In this document: piece after piece, positions 7,080 through 16,184 of the stretch | Layout: every line of letters begins with the position of its first letter | Position numbering within the stretch: the stretch's first letter is position 1 | Assembly (NCBI GenBank): GCA_021604825.1 | Contig: BQJS01000088.1 | Span: 1 to 18,420, forward strand | Source: Phycisphaerae bacterium | Lineage (GTDB): Bacteria > Planctomycetota > Phycisphaerae > UBA1845 | Length of the DNA stretch: 18,420 bases | Direction: 5' to 3' | Program-made: the position numbers and the translations under genes | Notes under the pieces: model-generated | The model's input: only the letters and a program-made list of their open reading frames with translations | What the model was told of the DNA's origin: nothing | Database searches by the model: none

Positions 7080-10000
7080 ATGTTAAATGCCATCATCGAA
7101 TGGTCGCTGAATAACCGGTTTATCGTGATCGCGGCAAGCGCGCTTATCGCCATTACGGGTGTTGTATCAGCCGTCAATCTCCCGGTCGATGCCTTTCCCG
7201 ACACGACGCCCGTGCAAGTGCAGATCAACACCGTCGCGCCAACATTGGCGCCGATCGAGATCGAACAGCAAATCACGTTTGCAGTCGAGCAATCGATCAG
7301 CGGCCTCAAGTCGCTGAAGGAAGTACGCTCGCTTTCAAAGTTTGGCCTGTCTCAGGTTACGGTCATCTTTGAGGATGGCGTTGATATTTACTTCGCCCGC
7401 CAACTTGTGATGGAACGCCTTGGAACAGTTGAATTGCCCGACAGTCTATCTCGCCCGACGATGGGACCGGTCGCGACGGGGCTGGGCGAAGTGTACCACT
7501 ACATCCTTACGAGCCAGTCGCACAGCCTCAGCGAACTGCGCACCATCCAGGATTGGATCATCAAACCGCAATTGCGCAGCGTATCCGGCGTTGCGGAGGT
7601 CAACAGCTGGGGCGGTCGCGAAAGACAGTACCAAGTCGTTGTCGATCCCGCGCGATTGCTGAAATATGATCTGACGTTGCTGGATTTGTTTGAGTCGCTG
7701 GAGCGCAACAACAAAAACGTAGGTGGAGGCAATATCACCCGGTCCGGCGAGTCGCTATTGGTGCAGGGCGTCGGTCTACTTACGAACTTGGAACAGATCG
7801 AAAACGTTGTCATCAAATCAGAAGACGGTGTTCCTATTTTTGTTCGCGACTTGGGTGAAGTCGTCGACGGTCATGAGATTCGACGGGGCGCCGTCACCTA
7901 TGCGGGACGTGGGGAGGCCATTCTCGGATTGGGTTTTATGCTCATGGGCGAGAATACCCGTGACGTGACCGAACGCATGAAATCGCGTATGGAAGAAATC
8001 CGCCCGACGCTTCCCGATGATGTCGAAGTCACTGAAGTGTACGACCGCACAGCACTGGTCGACCTTGTCCTGGGCACGGTTGAAACGAATCTACTTGAAG
8101 GTGCGATTCTCGTCGTCGCTGTATTATTTGTCTTTCTGGGAAACTTCCGTGCCGGATTGATTGTGGCGGCTGCGATCCCTCTGTCGATGCTTTTCGCTGC
8201 GAATTGCATGCTCCAAGCCGGCATCGTGGGCAGTTTGATGAGCCTCGGTGCGATTGATTTCGGTTTGATCGTGGACAGTTCCGTCATCCAGATTGAAAAC
8301 AGCGTTCGCCACCTCGCCAACGATAACAACCGTCGTTCGCGGATCGATGTCGTGCGCGAAGCCGCCATCGAAGTTCGCAAGCCAACCATGTTCGGCGAAC
8401 TGATCATCATGATTGTATACCTGCCTATCCTGACGCTGGAAGGGATCGAAGGGAAGATGTTCCGGCCAATGGCGTTGACGGTTGTTTTCGCTTTGATCGG
8501 ATCGCTGGTGTTGTCGTTGACGCTAATGCCGGTTCTCGCCAGTCTGCTGCTACCAAAGAATTTGCGTGAACGCGAACCCATTCTGGTTCGTTTTGTAAAA
8601 CGTATTTACGAACCCTCACTGGATTTTGTGCTACGACATCGCGTGATGGTATTGACATTTGTGGCGTTTTCGATGTTTGCCGGCATATTCCTGGCATTGC
8701 GCTTGGGCACGGTGTTCATACCGAGATTGTCGGAACAGGCAATTGTCATCAATACCGTGCGGTTGGCCGGCGTATCGGTCGACGAGTCTGTTCGATATGG
8801 TACACGGATCGAAGCCCTTCTTCTGGAAGAGTTCCCCGACGAGATCGATCACATCTGGTCGCGGACGGGAACCGCAGAGGTGGCGACCGATCCAATGGGA
8901 CTGGAATTGACGGATGTCTTCATCACGTTGAATCCGCGCGATCGTTGGAGACGCGCAACCACACAAGCTGAGATCGTCGAGCAGATGGAGTCGGAACTCG
9001 CGGGCATGCCGGCGATGCGCACGATCTTCACGCAACCGATTGAAATGCGCGTGAACGAAATGGTGGCTGGCATCCGAAGCGATCTGGGTATCAAAGTCTT
9101 TGGTGATGATTTTAAAACGCTAAAGTCAATCGGTGATCGGATTGCGACGCTCTTGGAAACGATTCATGGCGCAAGTGACATTACAGTCGAACAAGTGACC
9201 GGTCAGCCGCTTCTTGAAGTGCGCGTGAAGCAAGACCAACTCGCCCGATATGGCATCGCGGCGGCTGACGTTTTGGATTTCGTTGCATCGATCGGCAACG
9301 TGAAGGTCGGCGAGATTCGTCAGGATCAGGTGCGGTTTTCGCTGACCGTGCGCCTTGCGGACATTTATCGACGTGACCCTGAACGCGTCGGTAAGCTACT
9401 AATTCCGACAGCGAAAGGCGATCGCTTGCCTCTGTATCGTTTGGCGGAGCTACGAATTGTCGACGGCCCGTCTTCAATCAACCGCGAATGGAGTAAGCGG
9501 CGGCTCACGGTGCAATGCAATGCCCGTGGTCGCGACATCGGTAGCTTGGCAAAAGAAGTTGAAGAGCGAATCGCAACAGACGTGGAACTTCCAACTGGGT
9601 ACTTTGTACGTTTCGGCGGGCAGTTCGAGCATCTCGAACGTGCTGGAAAGCGATTGATGCTCGTCGTACCGCTTGGGTTGTTGTTGATCTTTTTACTTCT
9701 TTATTTCACGTACGGGCGCATCACCGATGTGCTTCGCATCTTCGCAACGCTTCCTTTGTCAGCGATCGGGGGGATTGTTGCGCTGCACTTACGCGATATG
9801 CCTTTTAGCGTGTCGGCTGGCATTGGGTTTGTTGCGATGTCTGGTGTGTCGGTGCTGGGTGACATGGTTTTTGTTTCGTTCCTTCGTGGATTGCTTGAAA
9901 AGGGGCGACCACTTTCCAATGCAATCCGCGAAGCCGCCTTGGCCAGAGTACGCCCAGTCTTGATGACCGGCTTGGTTGCGAGCCTCGGATTCGTACCCAT

Positions 10001-10148
10001 GGCGCTGAATACTGGTGTGGGTGCGGAAGTGCAACGTCCCTTGGCGACAGTTGTCATAGGGTGCGTGGTGACATCTACGATGCTCACGCTTCTCGCTTTG
10101 CCAGTGTTTTATTCGTTGCAACGCACTAACCGTTATCCGTCAGATTAA
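7080..10148 (+). CDS. Heavy-metal RND efflux pump (CusA/CzcA family)
   Basis: Inner-membrane proton-driven metal exporter of 1022 residues, the normal size. The N-terminus (transmembrane helix 1, then NLPVDAFPDTTPVQVQINT) and the motif QPIEMRVNEMVAGIRSDLGIK are typical of the heavy-metal branch of RND pumps. The proton-relay motif in helix 4 is intact: Asp393, Asp399 and Glu406 in DFGLIVDSSVIQIEN, with the 6- and 7-residue spacing of CzcA Asp402/Asp408/Glu415. Two periplasmic loops and about 12 membrane segments are present. It starts 6 bases after the adaptor stop. The usual third partner, a CzcC/CusC/TolC outer-membrane channel, is not in the window; transposase debris begins about 20 bases after the stop, so the operon may have lost it or may use a channel encoded elsewhere. 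Confidence 0.95.
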   Translation: MLNAIIEWSLNNRFIVIAASALIAITGVVSAVNLPVDAFPDTTPVQVQINTVAPTLAPIEIEQQITFAVEQSISGLKSLKEVRSLSKFGLSQVTVIFEDGVDIYFARQLVMERLGTVELPDSLSRPTMGPVATGLGEVYHYILTSQSHSLSELRTIQDWIIKPQLRSVSGVAEVNSWGGRERQYQVVVDPARLLKYDLTLLDLFESLERNNKNVGGGNITRSGESLLVQGVGLLTNLEQIENVVIKSEDGVPIFVRDLGEVVDGHEIRRGAVTYAGRGEAILGLGFMLMGENTRDVTERMKSRMEEIRPTLPDDVEVTEVYDRTALVDLVLGTVETNLLEGAILVVAVLFVFLGNFRAGLIVAAAIPLSMLFAANCMLQAGIVGSLMSLGAIDFGLIVDSSVIQIENSVRHLANDNNRRSRIDVVREAAIEVRKPTMFGELIIMIVYLPILTLEGIEGKMFRPMALTVVFALIGSLVLSLTLMPVLASLLLPKNLREREPILVRFVKRIYEPSLDFVLRHRVMVLTFVAFSMFAGIFLALRLGTVFIPRLSEQAIVINTVRLAGVSVDESVRYGTRIEALLLEEFPDEIDHIWSRTGTAEVATDPMGLELTDVFITLNPRDRWRRATTQAEIVEQMESELAGMPAMRTIFTQPIEMRVNEMVAGIRSDLGIKVFGDDFKTLKSIGDRIATLLETIHGASDITVEQVTGQPLLEVRVKQDQLARYGIAAADVLDFVASIGNVKVGEIRQDQVRFSLTVRLADIYRRDPERVGKLLIPTAKGDRLPLYRLAELRIVDGPSSINREWSKRRLTVQCNARGRDIGSLAKEVEERIATDVELPTGYFVRFGGQFEHLERAGKRLMLVVPLGLLLIFLLLYFTYGRITDVLRIFATLPLSAIGGIVALHLRDMPFSVSAGIGFVAMSGVSVLGDMVFVSFLRGLLEKGRPLSNAIREAALARVRPVLMTGLVASLGFVPMALNTGVGAEVQRPLATVVIGCVVTSTMLTLLALPVFYSLQRTNRYPSD

Positions 10149-10167
10149 TCTTCGTCAAACAGTCGTC

Positions 10168-10440
10168 GGACCTGACCCCATCGTTTGTCCACCTGTTATG
10201 TTAGAGTCTCTCCATCTGACGCTTACCCCATTTCTGTACCAATCGTAACGAGAAAATCGGGATGCTCTTCGGTTATGGTTTTCTGGCTTGCATTGGAGAT
10301 TTTGGCGGGGGCTGGGTTCCCCAACGAGTCATGGGGACGTGTTTCGTTGTAATGCTTGCGCGAGTTTTCTTTCATTTGACGCGATATTTCTTCATCCCTT
10401 GAAAAGCCGTCAATAGATTGACGCCCATATGTTGAGAAAC
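10168..10440 (-). mobile_element. IS3-like insertion sequence remnant (transposase C-terminus)
   Basis: The minus-strand frame ending at the TAA at 10223-10225 encodes RKHYNETRPHDSLGNPAPAK and about 25 further residues. The YNE-x-RPH-x-SLG-x-x-xPA pattern is the end of the IS3-family OrfB integrase domain. Beyond about 10440 the homology is lost, and no DDE catalytic residues upstream can be recognised. The segment 10168-10195 (ACCTGACCCC and following bases) lies just beyond the transposase stop, where an IS3 terminal inverted repeat would be, and looks like one, but the opposite end was not found. It is a dead fragment directly behind the RND pump gene. Confidence 0.6.
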
Positions 10441-10944
10441 GCTCAGCGGTCGCTGCATTTCTTGGTGTTTAGCGATGCGCCTCGCTCCTGATCCAAAAGT
10501 GAGGTCGGACTCGCCATCTCAAGTATCGTTCGCACAACTCAAGCTGACGCTGTTTTCCACGGTTTTGGTTCTCCGGGAAGAGGGCGAACAATCATTTCTG
10601 AAGACTGACCTCAGTGACTTCCGGTGCCACATGATGGCACCGCGTGTTCACATCGGCGGAGTTCCACCTGTAAGGCAGAATCGTGCGGGCTCTGAACCCC
10701 AGCCAAAATCGCGTTTCTAGGATATTAGGGCAGGTATCTTAGATCGAGCGCAGCAGACTACGGAAACTCACGTTGATAAGCCGCATGTCAGACCATGACG
10801 GTGTCGTGCCTATGTCCATTGTCACGAAGCGTGTCCGGTGCCCACAAACTGGACGTCAATTCCGGCAGCCGACTACCGCGTCAGCGCGTCGCGAGGGTGG
10901 TCCACGGGTTTAAGGCGCGCGGCTCTACGCAGAGGTGTCCACCC
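10441..10944. other. Intergenic region before the repeat-protein gene
   Basis: No convincing gene. A plus-strand frame at 10475-10720 has unremarkable sequence and no start signal. A stem-loop with an 8-bp perfect stem and a 5-base loop lies at 10622-10642, without a T-run. I see no clear sigma70 promoter for the next gene. The frame of the repeat protein is open back to 10795, but that part reads like non-coding DNA and lacks a signal peptide. Confidence 0.45.
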
Positions 10945-13900
10945 ATGAATCCTCAATCACCACCCGAAAAAGCTGACAGTCAAGACGCGATCGTTCACAC
11001 ACAAAGTGTGTGGCCCACGATGATCATCAGCGCTGTGGCCATGGCATTGGGAATGTCTGGTCCTATTGCGATCGGGGATGAAGGATCGATCGCGCCGGTC
11101 GTCGAACAAGCTGCCGCGCAATTGGCATGGCTCCCCACGGACGCACGGGCATTGGCCGCAGGGGTCGATCCGCGCCCCGGTGCCAGTTACGCGCTACCCA
11201 ATGCTGGCGACATCGACCTGGATGATCCAACCGCGGTCTTTGCACATGTTTTTGCGAACCTTCCGGAAGATGTCGACGTGATTCCCACCGAGAACTACCT
11301 CTATTGGCGGTTTCATACCCCCAACAAATATGTTTGGGGCAACGTTCGCCTGGGTCCAGGATCGCGCGATTCAGGCCAACTTCATATTGGGTACTACGAA
11401 TTCCACGAGGCGCTAACGGGTCCGGAAGACGCCAATCCGCGACACACCGTACTCGACGGGCAAGCGGGTATCAGCATCAATCGGATCGACGCATTCACCT
11501 ATGATGTCGCATTTGAAGGAAAGACGGTTCGCTTTGCCTTGAATGAAGTTCCGCAGGGTCTTCCCACCGCGTTTACGCTTCCAGAGGACGATCAGTTCGT
11601 GATGCGCACCCACGATGAATCGGGTCAGCGGTTTCATTTGCTGTTCAACGAACGAACTGAGAACTTCATGTTCGTTGCCGATGAAGACGATGGCGCCATT
11701 GCTGACGCGGTTCCCATGGGTGATGACCTTTCGCTCGATCTATCCACTGGATTTCTGTACTTGGTCGATCATGATAACTTCGACCGCAAAGTATTGCTTG
11801 CAGTCTATCGTCGAAACACCGCTCAAAACAACTACTTTGACGGACCGGCAGATCAACTCTCAGACAACTACATTTCTGCCGTTCCCGAATACCGCGAATA
11901 CTTGAATCGTGCCTATCCATTCACACGTGGCGTCATCGATCAATTCGGGTTTTATGTCAACGATCCGGAGAATCGAATCGCAGTCGCCCCGTACTACAGC
12001 TACAACACCGTGGCGGAAGTCGAGGGGATGCTGGACGTATGCGCGGCGCGCGGAGACGCTGCCGACATCTTGGCCTGCATGATTCCCGGCGGGTATCACG
12101 ATGCCGAACACACACTTGATTTCAAGTTAGATGCACGCGACGCGCTCCAACCGCTGGACGGTCAGCCAGGTCTTCCTGCGAACACGTTTCCCGAGCCGGA
12201 TAGTGCGGCGATGCGCGGGGCGGGTATCGTCAATCGGGTCGATCTATTCGTCGAAGACTGGGAGGGGGCTGACCCGTTGGGTGCGGGTGGTTGGGTTGCG
12301 AACGGGTTGTGGCATTTGGTGAGCAATCCACCGACGCTGTGCCCCCCGGCAGACAGTTTCTCCAGTCCGACCACGAGCGCATACTATGGTGTCGATGGGA
12401 CTTGCTCATACGATGTTCCCGGCGTCACTTCAGGTCAACTGACCTCACCCGTGATTCCCGCAATTCCACCCGGTGCGGTCCTCGAGTTCAAGCAGCGGCG
12501 CAACACTGAAAACGCCTGCAATTTCTACGATCTATCGGAGGTTTACATTTCCACCAACGGAATCGACTTTGAGTTGCTCTTTGAGACCTGCGACGAAGCC
12601 AACATGTGGGTCGACAGTGGTGCGATCGCGCTGGATGCCTACACCGGCGAAGATATCGCGCTACGGTTTCAATTCAACACGATTGATGGCGTTGACAATG
12701 GATTCTTGGGTTGGATGATCGATGACGTGAATGTGTACGTGGAGACGATCGTTCCACCCACGCCTGGATACCCGCCACCGCCGCCACCGCTGCGTCCGAG
12801 ACATGCGGCGGGAACAACCTGGCATATACCGGGGCAGAGTTTTATTCCTCCGGGGAGCAAGCACGCGGCTGGTATTACCTGGCACCTGCCGGCGCAGTCC
12901 TTCGTTCCTCCAGGGACGATTCACAATTCGGGTGTGACCTGGCATGTGGGCGGTGCGTCGTTCATTCCCAAGGGGAGCAAGCACGCGGCCGGCATTACCT
13001 GGCACATGTTTACCCTTACGTTCATTCCCCCGGGAAGCAAGCATAACTCGGGTGTGACGTGGCATGTGAACAATCAGACGTTTATTCCACCCGGTACCAA
13101 GCACGCTGCCGGTGTCACATGGCACCTGGCCAATGCCACGTTTATTCCCCCGAAATCGAAGCACAATTCTGGGGTCACTTGGCACGTCAACGGTCAAACT
13201 TTCATACCACCGGGCACCAAGCATGCGGCTGGCACGACTTGGCATGTTCCAGGGGCGAGTTTCATCCCACCCGGTAGCAAGCATAATTCCGGTTCGACTT
13301 GGCACGTTGGCGGGCAGTCATTCATTCCGCCGGGGACCAAACATGCGGCTGGCACGACTTGGCACATTGGTGCGGCGAGTTTTGTCCCGCCGGGCAGCAA
13401 GCACAATTCGGGATCGACGTGGCACTTTAACGGCCAGTCATTTATCCCGCCCGGAAGCAAGCATAACTCAGGTTCGACGTGGCATGTGAACGGTCAGTCC
13501 TTTATTCCGCCCGGTAGCAAGCACAACTCGGGTTCGACTTGGCACGTGAACGGGCAGTCGTTTATCCCGCCGGGCAGCAAGCACGCAGCCGGGACGACTT
13601 GGCATATTGCAGGGGCCAGCTTCATCCCACCCGGCAGTAAGCACAATTCGGGTTCGACTTGGCACGTGAATGGTCAGTCCTTTATCCCACCCGGTAGCAA
13701 GCATGCAGCCGGTATTACGTGGCACCTGGGTGGCATATCGTTCATTCCACCTGGAACGAAGCACAACTCAGGTGTGACATGGCACGTCGAAGGAGAGACG
13801 TTCATCCCACCGGGAAGCAAGCACGCGGCTGGTATTACTTGGCACTTGCCCAATATCACGTTTATTCCGCCGGGCACCAAGCACAACTCCGGTATCACCT

Positions 13901-15081
13901 GGCATGTGGCCGGCGAGACATTCATTCCGCCTAACGCGAAGCACATGAGCGGACTGACCTGGCATAAGTCTGGTGCGACGTTCCTGTTGGCCAATGTCAA
14001 TGCAGCCTTCCAACCATGCGTGGACGACGGTGAATGTCCGGCAGAAGAGTGCTTCGTGGGTTCGTGCAATGCGGTCGATGGAACGTGCGAGCTTTTCCCG
14101 GATCCGGGGCAGTCGTGCGATGACGGTGATCCGAACACGCAAGCAGATACCTGCGATCAGAATGGCGCATGTGTTGGTGAGAGCATTCCGGGCACGCCTT
14201 GCGATGACGGCAACGACTGTACGGTGGGTGATGTGATTCAACCGACAGGAGCTTGCGCAGGTAGTTTGGTCCTGGGCATGGCGTGTGACGATCCGAATCA
14301 CTGTGCGATTCCGGGAACAGGAGCGTGTCAACCCGATGGCATGTGTCGCGGAATCATCGACATCGGTGCGACTTGCGACGACGGTGACGCTACGACTCTC
14401 TTCGATTTCTGCAATGAAGAGGGCGCATGCAGCGGGCAAGTAGACTTGGAGTGCGACGATTTACTGGCCTGCAACGGTGAAGAAATCGCCGACCCGCTGG
14501 AAGGGTGTCTGCCCGGTGAACCGCCTGCTTGCGGCGATGTTTGCAGTGGCGAAGTCGGATTGTGCGATGATGCGACCGGCTGCGTCGCCGATGGTGCCCT
14601 CATCTGTGACAACCCAGACGATGATTTTGAATCGTTCTGCGAAGCCGAGTTGCAGGCTTGCGTTGATACGCCTGTTGATTGCGACGATGGCAATCCCTGC
14701 ACGGACGACTTCGCGGACTCAGGGGGAACGTGCCTCCACGTTGCTCTGCCTGACGGTGAAACATGCGATGATGGAACGGCGTGTACCACGGGAGATTCAT
14801 GCATCAGCGGCGAGTGCGTCGCAAGTGGAACGGTCGAGTGTGGTCCGTGCGGCGACTGCGACCCGGATACAGGCCAGTGCGCTCTGGTTGGCAGCACGGA
14901 CGGCGACAACGATGTGGACCTGGACGACCACGCCCATCTGTTGTCATGCATGGATGGTCCCGGTGGATTAACCAGCGATCCGTCCTGCGGTTGCTTCGAT
15001 CGGGATGCCGACAATGACATTGATCTGATTGACTTCGCTGAGTTTCAGGTCAGCTTTACTGGATCGCTGGATCTGCCATAG
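10945..15081 (+). CDS. Giant secreted protein with 20 tandem HxxGxTWH repeats and dockerin-like end
   Basis: A 1378-residue multi-domain protein with no known overall counterpart that I can name. The ATG at 10945 is chosen because a hydrophobic export segment (WPTMIISAVAMALG, about residues 23-36) then falls near the N-terminus, with AGAGGTG 7-14 bases upstream; an ATG at 10795 is open but implausible. Order of parts: a unique acidic domain (about 50-430); a beta-jelly-roll-like domain (about 432-602) with the pattern TSPVI, LEFKQRRNTE, ISTNGIDF, LRFQF and GWMIDDVNV, as in MAM-like or immune-inhibitor-A-like modules; a Pro-rich linker; 20 repeats of 20 residues (620-1019); a Cys-rich region of CDDG-x-xCT-type units (about 1025-1315), resembling Myxobacteria-style Cys repeats; and two dockerin-like calcium loops (DGDNDVDLDDH and DADNDIDLIDF, about 1318-1370). 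It probably sits at the cell surface or in the matrix. The His-rich repeats could bind metal ions (inference). It is followed by a strong terminator and seems monocistronic. Confidence 0.85.
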   Translation: MNPQSPPEKADSQDAIVHTQSVWPTMIISAVAMALGMSGPIAIGDEGSIAPVVEQAAAQLAWLPTDARALAAGVDPRPGASYALPNAGDIDLDDPTAVFAHVFANLPEDVDVIPTENYLYWRFHTPNKYVWGNVRLGPGSRDSGQLHIGYYEFHEALTGPEDANPRHTVLDGQAGISINRIDAFTYDVAFEGKTVRFALNEVPQGLPTAFTLPEDDQFVMRTHDESGQRFHLLFNERTENFMFVADEDDGAIADAVPMGDDLSLDLSTGFLYLVDHDNFDRKVLLAVYRRNTAQNNYFDGPADQLSDNYISAVPEYREYLNRAYPFTRGVIDQFGFYVNDPENRIAVAPYYSYNTVAEVEGMLDVCAARGDAADILACMIPGGYHDAEHTLDFKLDARDALQPLDGQPGLPANTFPEPDSAAMRGAGIVNRVDLFVEDWEGADPLGAGGWVANGLWHLVSNPPTLCPPADSFSSPTTSAYYGVDGTCSYDVPGVTSGQLTSPVIPAIPPGAVLEFKQRRNTENACNFYDLSEVYISTNGIDFELLFETCDEANMWVDSGAIALDAYTGEDIALRFQFNTIDGVDNGFLGWMIDDVNVYVETIVPPTPGYPPPPPPLRPRHAAGTTWHIPGQSFIPPGSKHAAGITWHLPAQSFVPPGTIHNSGVTWHVGGASFIPKGSKHAAGITWHMFTLTFIPPGSKHNSGVTWHVNNQTFIPPGTKHAAGVTWHLANATFIPPKSKHNSGVTWHVNGQTFIPPGTKHAAGTTWHVPGASFIPPGSKHNSGSTWHVGGQSFIPPGTKHAAGTTWHIGAASFVPPGSKHNSGSTWHFNGQSFIPPGSKHNSGSTWHVNGQSFIPPGSKHNSGSTWHVNGQSFIPPGSKHAAGTTWHIAGASFIPPGSKHNSGSTWHVNGQSFIPPGSKHAAGITWHLGGISFIPPGTKHNSGVTWHVEGETFIPPGSKHAAGITWHLPNITFIPPGTKHNSGITWHVAGETFIPPNAKHMSGLTWHKSGATFLLANVNAAFQPCVDDGECPAEECFVGSCNAVDGTCELFPDPGQSCDDGDPNTQADTCDQNGACVGESIPGTPCDDGNDCTVGDVIQPTGACAGSLVLGMACDDPNHCAIPGTGACQPDGMCRGIIDIGATCDDGDATTLFDFCNEEGACSGQVDLECDDLLACNGEEIADPLEGCLPGEPPACGDVCSGEVGLCDDATGCVADGALICDNPDDDFESFCEAELQACVDTPVDCDDGNPCTDDFADSGGTCLHVALPDGETCDDGTACTTGDSCISGECVASGTVECGPCGDCDPDTGQCALVGSTDGDNDVDLDDHAHLLSCMDGPGGLTSDPSCGCFDRDADNDIDLIDFAEFQVSFTGSLDLP
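12802..14001 (+). repeat. Tandem array of twenty 60-bp coding repeats
   Basis: Exactly 20 units of 60 bp with no insertion or deletion encode H-x2-G-x-T-W-H-x5-[ST]-F-[ILV]-P-P-G-[ST]-K with minor changes. His1, Gly4, Thr6, Trp7, His8 and Phe14 are present in every unit, giving 40 His and 20 Trp. Two classes, HAAG and HNSG, mostly alternate, so the ancestral period is probably 120 bp; the last unit is HMSG. Units 11, 12, 13 and 15 are nearly identical at protein level, pointing to recent duplication or gene conversion. Units 2-3, 6 and 19-20 show decay in the PPG turn. Confidence 0.97.
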
Positions 15082-15171
15082 GCTAACCAAGGAATGGTGT
15101 GACAATCACACGGGTTGCTCCTCCTCAATGTCGAAACCGTGGCCAGTGAGAGTCCTACTGATGCTTTGAAT

Positions 15172-15218
15172 AGCCGGCTGAGATGTGCTTCGCTTCGCAC
15201 GTCTCAGCCGGCTTAATT
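15172..15218 (+). terminator. Strong hairpin terminator after the repeat-protein gene
   Basis: AGCCGGCTGAGATGTGC (15172-15188) pairs over 17 bp with 15197-15213 (one G-U wobble) around an 8-base loop, and is followed by TAATT. The T-tract is weak, but the stem is long and GC-rich. It lies about 90 bases after the stop codon and would end transcription of the giant gene. Confidence 0.65.
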
Positions 15219-15599
15219 GCACCATCGCACGAAACGTATTCGGCCACTCGAGTTCCCGGCGAGCGCCCCTAACCCTGCGGGCAGTGTGCCCCAACGGGAA
15301 CTGCGTTGCTAACTGTCAAACTTAATTCCAAGGGGCTGCTTGCTATGATGGGCAGCGGCACAGCGCGGCGCAATCAGTGGATCATAAATCGCTATGAGCC
15401 CATCCTTTCCAGGGCTTCACTTCACGAATGCTGAGAGATTCTCGCAACATCAGTAGAAACGCACGCGCTGAGTACGTTTAGGTGCCTGGCAGCCGTTACC
15501 TTTGTCGCAGCGAAGCATGACTGCGCTCAGTCGTAACCGAGTCCCCGGCAGGCAGCCTTGGTTGGAACTTTGCTTCACCTGCAGAGTCGAAGACCACGC
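15219..15599. other. Intergenic stretch without a clear gene
   Basis: No plus-strand gene is evident. AGTTCCCG (15251-15258) and CGGGAACT (15295-15302) are perfect inverted repeats 36 bases apart. The part nearest 15600, read on the minus strand in another frame, still looks protein-like (GVVFDSAGEAKFQPRLPAGDS) and may be the frameshifted continuation of the moaA pseudogene. Confidence 0.35.
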
Positions 15600-15986
15600 C
15601 TACAATTCGGAAAAGCATTTTGGGTTTAGCGTATCTTGTGAAACATTGATGCGCGAGAGTCCGGCCTTTCTCAAGGGGGCCGTGAGATGGCTGAGTGCTT
15701 GCCCGATGGTTGTCAAAGTGATTTCAACGGGATCGTCAAACAACGCAAGACGTCGTACCAGGGAGAGGAGCGGTGGGTAAAGCAGCGGTTCGCCGCCGGT
15801 CAAACGCACATGTCATATCCCGTGAGACGAGGACAACCATCGCACGAGTTCAAATGCAAACGATTGATCGATTCTGTTCTGAGAGGAACGTGCGCCCGCT
15901 GGTACGCAATACCGACACGCAAGATTGCAGTGGTCGGTCAGCGACAATCGGAGGTGATCAATTTCGCGACCACATCCATCGATCAT
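15600..15986 (-). pseudogene. moaA: moaA pseudogene (GTP 3',8-cyclase, molybdenum cofactor synthesis)
   Basis: The minus-strand frame starts at an ATG (15984-15986) behind a good AAGGAG ribosome site and encodes HLRLSLTDHCNLACRYC, with the radical-SAM CxxxCxxC motif of MoaA. It then runs to SSHGI, hits an in-frame TGA at 15813-15815, and continues in the same frame with HVRLTGGEPLLYP and INVSQDTLNPKCFSEL, both classic MoaA signatures, before a TAG at 15600. Functional MoaA has about 330 residues; this has about 128 codons and lacks the C-terminal second cluster domain. One C-to-T change (CGA to TGA) would explain the first stop, since Arg is common there. It lies downstream of, and in line with, the minus-strand Rrf2 gene. 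The roughly 200 bases between them also contain protein-like broken frames. Confidence 0.8.
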
Positions 15987-16184
15987 ATGGATCTCCTTTG
16001 TAGCGTACCCTCAATCGGAAACAAAATCGCAGTATCGCCAACAACGCCGGTGACCTCAGCTGCAACACAAAGCGGTCAATACAAAACGAAGGCAGCGGCG
16101 ATTACCATTCAAAGGATTCTGCCAATGATCTAACGAATTTCTACTTCGACTCGAACGGGCGTTCCAACTCGTTGGAGCAGTTGC

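Noticed and set aside
10475..10720. 81-residue plus-strand ORF before the giant gene
   Set aside because: No family resemblance or ribosome site, and it spans a stem-loop in an otherwise non-coding gap.
10795..10944. N-terminal 50 residues before the chosen start of the giant protein
   Set aside because: They have no signal-peptide character; the ATG at 10945 gives an export signal and a plausible ribosome site.
12802..14001. A regular 60-bp repeat array that could be taken for CRISPR
   Set aside because: The units are contiguous with no unique spacers, keep an open frame with a conserved protein motif, and no cas genes are near.
13768..15020. Long minus-strand ORFs opposite the repeat and Cys-rich regions
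   Set aside because: They are mirror frames produced by the regular codon pattern of the giant gene, with low-complexity Ser/Pro or Arg content.
15813..15815. TGA in moaA as a recoded or selenocysteine codon
   Set aside because: TGA is a genuine stop elsewhere (the small Cys-rich gene ends in TGA), no downstream insertion element is visible, MoaA has no selenocysteine, and the frame is also truncated at 15600.
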